Origin: Acanthochromis polyacanthus
Taxonomy: Eukaryota; Chordata; Actinopteri; Pomacentridae
Direction of reading: 5' to 3'
Assembly (NCBI RefSeq): GCF_021347895.1
Contig: NC_067135.1
Location: 25,121,847-25,185,846, forward strand
DNA length: 64,000 nucleotides
Each line of letters begins with the position of its first letter. Position 1 is the stretch's first letter. Shown here piece after piece: positions 53,225 through 62,219 of this stretch. The notes under the pieces are model-generated. The model was not told the origin of the DNA, searched no databases, and saw nothing but the letters and a program-made list of their open reading frames with translations. A program made the position numbers and the translations under genes.

Positions 53225-54935
53225 ATGGTTCTGACTTTGTGTCTCTGGACTTTAACTGTCTGTTTGACTTCTGTTCAGGGTGACTTTTATTTTTATTACT
53301 GCTACATTGATGTGGCTGAGATCTTCTCTGGACTGGATGCTAATGTCAGCTGTGTTTGTGGTTTATTACAGGGCAGCTGGATGGAAACTCTCACTGTCCT
53401 GTTTCTCCACATCACTTTGAGGAGAAGGATCCACCACAAGCAGTGATTGGTGGGGACGTTGTTCTACCATGTTTCCCAAACTTCAGTATCAAGGTGAATG
53501 AAGATATACTGCAGTGGGGTAAAGGTAATAAAGACCTCTACGCAATTCAGGGCTATGGCATTAAACATGTAGACGAAGACTACAATGGCAGATTACAGGT
53601 CTCCATTGAAGATTGGAAGAAGGGAGATGCTTCCCTCTGCCTCTCTGGAGTGAAGCAGTCAGATGAAGGACGGTACTGCTGCTGTATTCGAATGATTGGA
53701 AAACCCACATGCACAGTTGTGACTCTTGGTAAGAACTTTAACCACCACATCAGTGACACCACCCTTTGTAATAATGTCATTCTGCAGTTAGAACCATGTT
53801 GAAGAGCCTCTCTGTAGTCTGTAAGCACTGAGGAGTTTTAGTCCAGAACTGTAAAAACTGTCTTTAACAGTAGAACCTGATGTTAAATAAATGACACAGC
53901 AGTTGTGGGTTCTCTGTACTGCAGAAAATAAGTGAACTTCAGCTGAACACATGAATCTTTTTCATGTTTCTCTTACAGCTGTGAAGGAAAAAGGTGAAGA
54001 AACCAGCACAGGTCAGATAAGAATGAGCTGAATGAACAACAGTTGTTGACCACGTTTCTGTCTGTTGACTGTGAATGTGTTTAGTGTGGTTGGACATCAA
54101 TGATGAAATGCTTCAGGAGTTTCTACATGTTTATTGGTATTTTTAAAGTAAATCTGATGTTTTTCTTGTGCTTCCTCATTGACAGAACACCCAGATAACC
54201 TACAGATTCCACCAAGTGAAGCTCCGACCAAGTCCACAGGACGAGGTAAGTAACATGAGAACACCAAGTTCTTAGTTGGACTACGGACATGGATTATTCA
54301 CAGCTGCATGTTGGGCTGCAAATGAATTCAAACACATCAGAACTTTTTTGTTGCAGCTTGAGACAAAAAGAAAAGTGTTTCCTCATTCTCCCATTTACTT
54401 TGTGTAAAGCTCCAGTTCCACAGAGCATGATGCTGCCACCACCATGCCTGATGGTAGGTCTGGTGTTCTTGGGGTTAAAGGTCCCACTCTTGTTGGATTT
54501 ACTGTCTCCTCTGTGGGATTTTTGTCTTCAGATAGAAGAGGAATGATGGCTGCTGTGGTTTTCTTCATCTTCCTGATCCTGGGTGGAGGAGGGACACTTT
54601 TGTTCAAACACAAGTGTCAACAACAAGAAGTAAGTCCTTCAGAGATAGAAACTTGGTTTTCTTAAAAGCCAAATGCTGTAAATGTGAATGGTTGCACTAT
54701 GTTTAACAGACTTCATGCTGTCATTTCTGCTTGTTTTCTGTCTAACTCAGAGGTAATAATCTTTGAATTGTCTCTGTAGTCTGCAGACTGTGACTCCTCC
54801 CATCAAAGTCCAGTTCAGAAGTTTTGTCCAACAGAATCTTGACAAGTGAATCTTCCTGCTCAGTTTCAGGATTCAAACCAACAACTCCTCCAGGACCAGC
54901 TGGACTCAGTGAATGTGAAGAAGACCAGTTCTTGA
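53225..54935 (+). CDS. V-set immunoglobulin-superfamily membrane protein B2 (222 aa, six exons)
   Basis: Exons 53225-53279, 53372-53728, 53979-54011, 54186-54245, 54532-54629 and 54870-54935, with the same splice phases and the same 669-nt coding length as B1. The V domain differs from B1 by Asn-to-Tyr in the loop after DLYAIQG (codon 53554-53556). The stalk has Asp for Gly early in exon 4 (HPDN for HPGN), and the membrane exon reads RGMMAAVV instead of RGTMAAVV. The last part (54500-54935) is more diverged from B1 than the front half, consistent with the unit boundary falling near 54495. Signal peptide, triple cysteine and tyrosine-free tail are as in B1. An intact, presumably expressed paralogue. 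Confidence 0.8.
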
Positions 54936-55939
54936 TGAGCACTTTATGTACTTTATGTACAGGACTGGTCTTATAAAGTCTGGATGCTGCTTGTAAATTT
55001 TGTATATTTCTGTTAAAAAATTCTGCATTTCTTTGTATTTTGTCTGTTTTGCATCAGTGTCAACAACAAGTGGAACCAAATTCCTTCAGTCTGTTTCCAT
55101 ATTTGCTCCATGAAGCTGATTCTGATTCTGTCCAGCGACTAAATATTCTGTCACAGTTCAGACTGTAAAGCATCATGAATTCTGGATTTTCTAACATGTT
55201 CAACAACTTTCTGAGGTCATCATTGCTCCGTGTTTTCCTAAACTGAATCCAGAAATGTATATTTGCTTCCCTTTTGTTTTTCTCAGATCTGTCGTTTCTC
55301 CTGTTTTATTTTTGATATGTTTTTTGCCGTTGAAAGAATTATGAGATAAATTTTGCTCATAAACAGCAGTAAAACTACTTTTCTGTTCCTCATGAAGTTG
55401 CTGCTGTTCAACACTGAATTCATTTTGATGTTTCAACATTTTTTATCCATTAAATCATCCCATGATTGTTAGTTTCCTTCTGCTCTGAATCCAAGAGACA
55501 CTGAACAAGTTTTGTAAATTGTGATATTTAGAAAATTAAACTGAAAAAATAAACTCAATTTTCAATGTGATGCTCTCATGACTTACTGTTATTGTGACTC
55601 CAGTCTTTCCAATGCAAAGCCAATAGTTGGACGCTACATATCACCATTTGGTCTTTTTTATCACTTCAACACTGTCATTTATCATTTATTTCTTCATTAT
55701 TTTATTCAATATGTTGTCACATGGCTGTCAATTGTGTTCAGCTCTGAATCAAACTGAAAATATGAGAAAAATAAATGAATTTAATGATCTTTTCTCTATT
55801 AATCAGTGAAGATAAAAAGGCAGCAGTGTTTAGCCACAGAACAAAATATCTCAAAATAACATGAAGAAAAGCATATTTGGACACAAGACGTTTGGCTTGC
55901 TTCCCTCGTTTCACTAAAACCTCATTAAAAACCCTTTTT
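54936..55939 (+). other. 3' flank of B2
   Basis: Follows the B0/B1 flank to about 55165, then an unshared 220-bp insert (55166-55385), then type B flank blocks again (AACACTGAATTCATTTTGAT; CAATGCAAAGCCAATAGTTG; ATATCTCAAAATAACATGAA). The end (55810-55939) is the inverted homologue of 26590-26720 beside the type A gene. Confidence 0.7.
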
Positions 55940-56225
55940 CAAAGTGTCTTCAAGTGTTTTCCTTGATTTCTAATAAAACAACGTGATGCTGCATCAAAGT
56001 CTCAGCTTTAATTTCACCAGTTTTGTAGCAGAACTGAAAGGAATGTTTGTGAGTCATCACCTGGTTAACACACAATACAAACACTGCAGGAGTACAGAAG
56101 GACATTTGGTTCCTAAATGTTTGGTGTTAAACTAGTTTTAATGCTACAGTTTGCTCAGAGCTGATAGAAAGTTTCCTTTTAGACAAATAAGTTCACATAT
56201 TGTCAGTTCCCAGGACTTTTCGTGT
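55940..56225 (-). pseudogene. inverted remnant of a type A Ig gene (intron 5 part)
   Basis: On the minus strand this matches 24540-24830, inside intron 5 of the type A gene. Shared blocks include TGTGAACTTATTTGTCTAAA, GAGCAAACTGTAGCATTAAA, GTGATGACTCACAAACATTC and GCTGAGACTTTGATGCAGCA. No exon survives. Its position tail-to-tail with B2 mirrors the arrangement at 24.5-27.2 kb. Confidence 0.75.
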
Positions 56226-57205
56226 GACTGTTTATTAGTGACCAGAACAGACAGCTGAAACCGAAATTGTGATCGAAATTTTATGTCTCCTCCCAAGCAC
56301 AAGCCTCCTCCTCTACCTGCCTGGCTGCTGTTGGCTGCTGCCTGATCACGTGTCCACATATCAGAGAGAGTTCAGAGCTGAAAGACTTCATTCACCTGCT
56401 CAGCTTCAGACGCTGAGTTTCTCTCAGCACCTGGATGAGCTCATGGAAAAGGGAGGAACCTTCCAGCTCCTCCCAGAAGCAGACAGGAGAGAGCAGCTTT
56501 CTCCAGCTCTGCTTCAGGGAGGATCTGCAGCGAGTGGAGCTCCGGCAGGATTCATAGACGTGTTGTTATTCCTGTTTCATAGGCCAGCTGCACAAGTGTC
56601 CAACAGAGAAGACGTGTTTTACCATCAGAGTGTCCATCCCACCACTGCTCTCAGGAGAGTCGCTTCTTCACCTCTTCTTTTCCACATTTTTCCATCTTTA
56701 CGCACACATTTTTTCACATTTCTCACCTCTTTTCACTTTTCACTCCCACTTAGTTGGTCACATATTTCATTTTTTTCCCTTTCGTTCAACTTTTCCTTTT
56801 TTTTTGGACCTTCTATTATGTGGTGAGTTACACAAACAGTAAAAGGTTGACAAACACACTGTGTTCCTGAAAGAATCCTCCAGCAACCACTCCAGACTGA
56901 AACCTGCCTCTCTGTCCACTCACTCTGGTCTCAGCTTCCAGGTAAACACGGATCATGAGAATCACCCTGAAAACTCCAACCTACTTCACAGACAGTCATA
57001 TTTTCACACACTTGATGGTAATAATAAAGAAAAGCTATTTCAAAGAGTTTCAGAATGCTGTACTGGCTGATTCTGGCCATCAAAAAGTGAGGAAAGCGAA
57101 AAAAGTCATTTCCTTAAAGGCCCTGGTGTAGTTGGCTCTCTGGATAACAGCCGTCCTTCCACTGAAAGAGACTGTTTTCATTTATCCTCTGGTGAAATGT
57201 TGCAC
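56226..57205. other. no gene recognised
   Basis: A 185-codon open stretch (56269-56826, plus) has no family resemblance; its second half is F/S/H-rich low-complexity. Possible splice signals exist but no consistent exon series. Confidence 0.4.
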
Positions 57206-57209
57206 CGCT

Positions 57210-57315
57210 CAACAGACAGAGAGAGAAAAAGTGTAAATGAGCTCCTTCAGGTCTGTGTCGTCCAGGACAGAGTTTCTCCGTCTGAAGCTGAACACTGACC
57301 GAAGGCTGAGTGGAA
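57210..57315 (-). pseudogene. inverted copy of a type B 5' UTR
   Basis: On the minus strand AGTGTTCAGCTTCAGACGGA then GAAACTCTGTCC matches the region just upstream of the leader exons (CTTCAGACGGGGAAACTCTG at 47493 and 57487). It faces away from the leader at 57551, so two type B 5' ends lie head-to-head about 170 bp apart. Confidence 0.6.
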
Positions 57316-57444
57316 ATGGAAAGGCTGGCAGGATGGAAGTCTCCGCCTCCAACTGCTCTTTGTAAAGTAAATGAATGGCGGTGGATGGCAGTAGCGGAAC
57401 GGGGTAATCCTGCCCAGTTGGTGGAGGTGGAGACATTTCATTCA

Positions 57445-57452
57445 TATAAATA
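57445..57452 (+). promoter_or_regulatory. TATA box before the orphan leader exon
   Basis: TATAAATA, about 106 bp before the ATG at 57551, in the same sequence context as the B1 and B2 promoters. Confidence 0.55.
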
Positions 57453-57550
57453 TCACTGCTGTGTTCAGCGTCATTCAGTGTTCATCTTCAGACGGGGAAA
57501 CTCTGTCAGTCTGTATTCCTGCCTCCATGCAGAAAACAGACTGGAATAAG

Positions 57551-57605
57551 ATGGTTCTGACTTTGTGTCTCTGGACTTTAATTGTCTGTTTGACTTCTGT
57601 TCAGG
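57551..57605 (+). other. orphan leader exon of a type B gene
   Basis: It encodes the same signal peptide (with Ile for Thr at position 11) and ends in phase 1 before GTGACT, but no V exon follows. A CA microsatellite, a Tc1 fragment and retroelements replace the rest. It shows that at least one more type B gene once lay here. Confidence 0.8.
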
Positions 57606-57625
57606 GTGACTTTCATTATCATTTT

Positions 57626-57627
<2 letters not shown>

Positions 57628-57688
<61 letters not shown>
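57628..57688. repeat. (AC)n microsatellite, about 30 repeats
   Basis: An uninterrupted run of AC dinucleotides of about 60 bases, ending in ATATATGGATAC next to a Tc1-like terminal repeat. Such length is usually polymorphic. Confidence 0.95.
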
Positions 57689-57692
<4 letters not shown>

Positions 57693-57696
57693 GGAT

Positions 57697-57960
57697 ACAC
57701 TGGTCAGTCATAACAATATGACCACGTGCCTTATACTGCGTTGGTCTGCTTTATGCTGCTAAAACTCCTCTGAGCCAGTGGGGCATGGACCCAGGACCTC
57801 TGGGGATGTCCTGTGTCACCAGGATGGTGGCAGTGAATTCTGTGGGTTGCAGGGTGGGACCTACCTAGATCAGGCTTATCCTGGAACATCCCATAGATGC
57901 TCACTAAGATCTGGATCTGGGGAGTGTAGAACCAGGATGAACACCTTAGCTCTGTCATGT
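57697..57960 (-). mobile_element. Tc1-like element fragment, third copy
   Basis: Same family fragment as at 46870 and 52538, with more substitutions. It again sits 3' of a leader exon, so it was present before the leaders were duplicated. Confidence 0.7.
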
Positions 57961-58205
57961 TTCAACCTGGGGAACATGACAGAACTTTATTTGTTCTTCC
58001 TGCACCGCATCCAGTGTGGACAGTCTGCATGGTCACTAAGTTTAGGTTGGACCTGTTGATGGTTAAATGTTCATCATGTGATCCTGTGCACATGGAGAAA
58101 GCATGAGTTGACGTTAAAAAATCATTTCATACCATCTGGATGTCCCATAATGTGATCATGTCCCTGAAAATGTCCAACTTCACCTAGTCCTTCAGGGAGA
58201 GTCTG
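57961..58205. other. no feature recognised
   Basis: Short unassigned sequence between a Tc1 fragment and the second Polinton segment. Confidence 0.4.
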
Positions 58206-58614
58206 AAAAATATAAACAAAAAAAGCATTTCTATTTTTTAATATGATCAATAAAGCATTTTTGGAAATGAATATAGAACCTCTCTCGTACCATTCTTTTT
58301 AGTTCCACCTTACAGATTTCAGAAGAGAGGATGATTGAGAAAAGGATTATGAAAAAAGTGTATTCCAGTCTGACCCATCCCTGTAGCTTGGGAGGAGTAG
58401 AATGACTCCAACAGGGTGTGCCAGATGAAATGGGTGGAAAAAGTCAGAGTGGAACAGGTGAAAGATTTTTTTTTTTATCTTAACAGGACGCTTATACTTT
58501 ACATAAACCAATCAGAGTACGGTTCACCAGAAACGGAGTGTTTGCCACGAAGCCTCTGAACCAGTTTCAAGTTAACCTGTGTGACATGCAAGCCCCGGCT
58601 ATTCATAACGATGG
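58206..58614 (+). mobile_element. second Polinton integrase segment, cut by the BEL/Pao insertion
   Basis: Almost identical to 40406-40815, with an A-to-G change in AACAGAGTG and a shorter T run. It covers the poly(A)-type signal, the TTAACAG acceptor-like junction and the first codons of the integrase core as far as the HNDG codons. The match stops exactly where the retrotransposon LTR begins (58615), so the rest presumably continues beyond the right edge. Confidence 0.85.
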
Positions 58615-59195
58615 TGTAACTGTCCAGGGGACAGTAATTTAATTGTGGTGTCAATTTATTGTTATTGTTTTTATAAATAATACGTAAAATTATAAAAATT
58701 GATTTAAAGGTAAAATAAATAAGGTTTATATGTTTAATGTTAAAAATGCAACACTGTTTTTAAATGTTTGATAGATATAAATAAGTCACATGACCACGGT
58801 TTAGTTCAGGGTTCAATGTGAAGGATTGTGGGAAATGCAACATGGCGGCAGAGTCATACACCATTACAACGTGCTACAGAGAAGAAGACAAACTAACAAG
58901 CGAACTATTCCGATGGTCTGAGAGGCGCACACGGTAACTGTGACTTATTTATTTCATGTTATTCATATTTGTTTCATGTTTTTGTAAAAATCTTTTGTGT
59001 AAACAGTTTTTATAGCAGGTGTATGTGATGAGATAGTTTTCATGTGAGTTTGTGTAATTTAAAGGTTTCTGTGTCTTTTATTTTGTAGTTTTCACGGTGT
59101 CTGCTGACTGGAGAGGGATAATAAAAAGTTAAAAGACATCTGTATGATTCGTGGCCTTCATAAACATCAGACCTGAGTAGTTATAGTGAAAACGT
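58615..59195 (+). mobile_element. 5' LTR of a BEL/Pao retrotransposon
   Basis: The insert starts TGTAACTGTCCAGGGG directly within the Polinton reading frame (target-side bases GATGG). Two TATA-like TATAAATAA signals are present, and AATAAA near 59120 is followed by about 70 bases before GTAACGCCCAACGTCGG, which could be a primer-binding region. The right LTR boundary is therefore approximate. The other LTR lies outside the window. Confidence 0.7.
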
Positions 59196-59780
59196 AACGC
59201 CCAACGTCGGTAAGGCCGAGAGTCCGGAGTGAGGAGCAGCGAGCGGTCCGCGAAAGAGAGAGAGGGAAGCCGATCGAGGGAGCAGCGGGTGACCGGAGAG
59301 ACGCCGATCAAGAGGAGAGAGGGAAAGCCGTCACCGGGTGAAGAATACCGTATATCGCGGCCGCGTGGACCACAGCTCTGCAGACATCCTGTTCAGGCAT
59401 CAGCGTGTAGTGACTGTTCATCCAAGCGCTGTCAACAGAGAAGCGGCTCTACGGACGGCGGCAGGTTTGTCGGTGCAACCATACACTTCTCCACGGACCA
59501 TAACGTACTTTGAAGAAACTGGTTTAGAAGGAAAACGACCACATACTGGTTTATTAAAGAGACATATATTCATAGACTTATGCTCCTGGTTTACCATTGT
59601 AATTGTTGTCAATATTTGAATGATGTTCTTTATTTGAGGGTTTAAATGCACATTCAGAGGAGATATTGAGGTGAACAGAAGTTGCACTTGCATTGCATTG
59701 GCATAGCTGGTGGTAGTATGTTGTCATTTAAGCATTTAGAATAAGTTGATGTTACATAGTGCTTTTCTTCAGCCGGTAAA

Positions 59781-62219
59781 ATGTCAGTTCATGAGGAAAA
59801 TTCACAAGGTAGTGAAATACAGCTTAAGCTCCTTCAAGACGAACTGAACCGATTAAGTGAACAATTACAATCGCAAATAAATGATGCTGAAAAGGAGAAG
59901 TTAGAATCGCTTATAGGTGATGTTCTTGCTAAAATAGAAATACTCAAAATGGCAGCGGTCGAGCCTTCTTCCACTGCATCCCACACAGTTGAACTCAGGA
60001 AATCTACACGAGAAAGAAAGTTAACCCCCAAAATGCTAGAATACAAGCAACAAGAGGCTCTTCAGAAGGAAGGTAAATTTATCAAGCTCTATGAAAAATG
60101 GAAAGAGCAGGTTAAAATTGCACGTAACACACTTAAGGATGAGTGCTCAGATCAAGACTTAGGTGACATGATGGATGCTGTTGAAGAACTGGAGAAATAT
60201 GTGAAAGATGCGTATGAAAGTATACGATCTCAATCAGCACCTTCTACTGAGGTTAGAAGAAAAATGGACTCCTGCACAGCTGTAACAAGAGATTTGATGG
60301 AACTCATGAAGGTTCGCATGAGTGAAGTGGGACAAGAAGAATTTGATGCTCAGGCAGAAAGCGTAAGGCTTCGTTTAGTACTTCACAAAGAGTATGCTCA
60401 GTCAATATTTGGGTCTATAATGGCTAGATCTGCTGTTCAGAGCCATCACTCAGGCCGGTCAAGTTTGTCAGAGGAAAGCATTGCAGCAAAAAGAGCAGAC
60501 TGTGCAGCACAATTGGCTGCAAAGAAGGCTGAAATTAACATGGAGGAGGCAATAGCTTCACAAAAGCAAGAACTTAAAAGACTAGAAAATCAGAGAGATC
60601 TAAATGTGCTGGCTGCCAAGCTTAAGGTGTACTCTGAAGCTGACTCTGGTGAGGCTTATGACAAAAATGAAGCAGAGTGTAGTAAGATGACTAGTTGTCC
60701 TCCTGCACCTATTAAGAAAATTAAAAAGGAACAAACATGCCAGAACAAAATTGACGAGCAAACTAATGTCAATTCCTCTGAAGCCTCATTAGTTCAAGCA
60801 CTGCATGACACAATGGTTCTTACCAGACTTCCTGCTCCAGAACCTCAAGTCTTCTCAGGAGATCCACTTAAGTTCTTAGAGTGGAGCACAAGTTTCAAGA
60901 CACTGATAGAACGTCACTGCACAAATCCAGCAGAAAGGTTGTTCTATCTCCAGAGATATATCAGTGGAGAGGCCCAATCTGTAGTTGAAGGAAGCTTCTT
61001 CAGGAAAGATGATGAAGCTTACAGCCAAGCATGGGAAGCACTGAATGCCCGGTATGGACACCCTTTCGTAATCCAATGTGCCTTTAGAGAAAAACTGAAC
61101 AACTGGCCAAGGGTTGGTTCAAGAGAGTCAGGCAAGCTAAGACAATTCAGTGATTTTCTGATAGCCTGTAGCAATGCCATGCCACACATCAAAGGGCTTC
61201 AGGTGTTAAATGACTGTGAGGAGAATCAAAAGATGCTTCAAAAACTCCCTGACTGGTTGACCTCTCGCTGGAATCGACATGTTACAAAACAGCTGCGAGA
61301 AACAGAAGAATACCCCAATTTTAAGAAGTTTGCTGACTTTGTGGCAAAAGAAGCAGACATTGCATGCAATCCTGCGACATCCTTTCAAGCCTTGAAGTCT
61401 ACTGAAGAAAAGCCATCAAGAGATGCAAAGCGACCAAAGGCCAATGTGTACGTTACAAATGTGAGAGCATCAGATAAAACATTGTCATCAGCAAAAACAC
61501 ACAGTGCTGTAGAGAATAGCTTTAAAAATCAAAGTGAACCAAAGAAAGTGAGTACTTCATTCTTATCTACAAACCCTGTCCCCTGCATGTTTTGTGAAGA
61601 AAGTCACTCTATCCACAAATGCCACAAGTTCTCCAGTAAGCCTGTAGAGGAAAAGAAAAGGTTTATAATGGACAACAACTTGTGTTTTGGCTGTCTTAGA
61701 AGAGGACACAATTCAAAGAACTGTAAGAACAAGGCTACTTGTAGCATATGTAAGAAACCTCATCCCACACCACTTCATGTGGACCGACCTGCTGCAGACA
61801 CATCCTCTCACGTCTTACAAGCAGAAGAAAACACATCCTCCCTGTCCTGCTGTGTGGACAGAGGCGAGGGTGGGAGTACGTCTATGATAGTGCCTGTGTG
61901 GGTTTCTTTAGCCACCACCTCTGAAACAGAGACATTAGTGTATGCACTGTTAGATACACAAAGTAGCAACACCTTTGTAGATCAACAGATATGTAAGAAG
62001 CTGGGAGCAGGTTTAGAGCCAGTTAAGCTAAAGCTCACTACTATGATGGGAAGAGATTCTGTTGTACAGAGTGAGAGAGTTAGTGGGCTTAGAGTTAGAG
62101 GGTTTTCCTCACAATGTTTTGTCAACCTGCCACCTGCTTATACCACAGACTTCATCCCCCTTGAACGTTCTCATATTCCCACCACCGAAACAGCTAAAGA
62201 ATGGAAACATCTCAAGTGA
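59781..62219 (+). CDS. BEL/Pao gag-protease part of the polyprotein (812 aa)
   Basis: The polyprotein would form the retrotransposon particle and process itself. Residues 1-290 are helical and Lys/Glu-rich. At about 350-520 lies a gag core of the type found in BEL/Pao polyproteins (FSGDPLKFLEWSTSFKTLIE; ERLFYLQRYISGEAQSVV; RQFSDFLIACSNAM). Near 605-665 are zinc-finger-like clusters, including the CCHC knuckle CFGCLRRGHNSKNC. Near 715-790 follows an aspartic-protease-like region with YALLDTQSSNTFVDQQ. The frame ends at TGA 62217-62219, but the same frame stays open past it into pol. The start chosen is the first ATG after the leader (AAAATGTCAG). Long and stop-free, so a young copy. Confidence 0.88.
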   Translation: MSVHEENSQGSEIQLKLLQDELNRLSEQLQSQINDAEKEKLESLIGDVLAKIEILKMAAVEPSSTASHTVELRKSTRERKLTPKMLEYKQQEALQKEGKFIKLYEKWKEQVKIARNTLKDECSDQDLGDMMDAVEELEKYVKDAYESIRSQSAPSTEVRRKMDSCTAVTRDLMELMKVRMSEVGQEEFDAQAESVRLRLVLHKEYAQSIFGSIMARSAVQSHHSGRSSLSEESIAAKRADCAAQLAAKKAEINMEEAIASQKQELKRLENQRDLNVLAAKLKVYSEADSGEAYDKNEAECSKMTSCPPAPIKKIKKEQTCQNKIDEQTNVNSSEASLVQALHDTMVLTRLPAPEPQVFSGDPLKFLEWSTSFKTLIERHCTNPAERLFYLQRYISGEAQSVVEGSFFRKDDEAYSQAWEALNARYGHPFVIQCAFREKLNNWPRVGSRESGKLRQFSDFLIACSNAMPHIKGLQVLNDCEENQKMLQKLPDWLTSRWNRHVTKQLRETEEYPNFKKFADFVAKEADIACNPATSFQALKSTEEKPSRDAKRPKANVYVTNVRASDKTLSSAKTHSAVENSFKNQSEPKKVSTSFLSTNPVPCMFCEESHSIHKCHKFSSKPVEEKKRFIMDNNLCFGCLRRGHNSKNCKNKATCSICKKPHPTPLHVDRPAADTSSHVLQAEENTSSLSCCVDRGEGGSTSMIVPVWVSLATTSETETLVYALLDTQSSNTFVDQQICKKLGAGLEPVKLKLTTMMGRDSVVQSERVSGLRVRGFSSQCFVNLPPAYTTDFIPLERSHIPTTETAKEWKHLK

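Larger units (their letters stand above)
43160..54830 (+). repeat. tandem segmental duplication, unit about 5.67 kb
   Basis: From about 43160, every feature recurs at a constant offset of 5666-5668 bp: TM exon, 3' flank, minisatellite arrays, leader exons, Tc1 fragment, V exon. Unit 1 is about 43160-48827 and unit 2 about 48828-54495. A partial third unit covers the TM exon and 3' flank, diverging gradually to about 55900. Units 1 and 2 differ at only a few sites by eye, for example A47886 versus T53554 (Asn to Tyr in the V domain) and T-run lengths. The third partial unit differs more. This is either a very recent duplication, gene conversion, or an assembly duplicate. Confidence 0.92.

Noticed and set aside
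56269..56826. 185-codon ORF on the plus strand
   Set aside because: No recognisable domain, the second half is low-complexity Phe/Ser/His, and there is no splice series or promoter.
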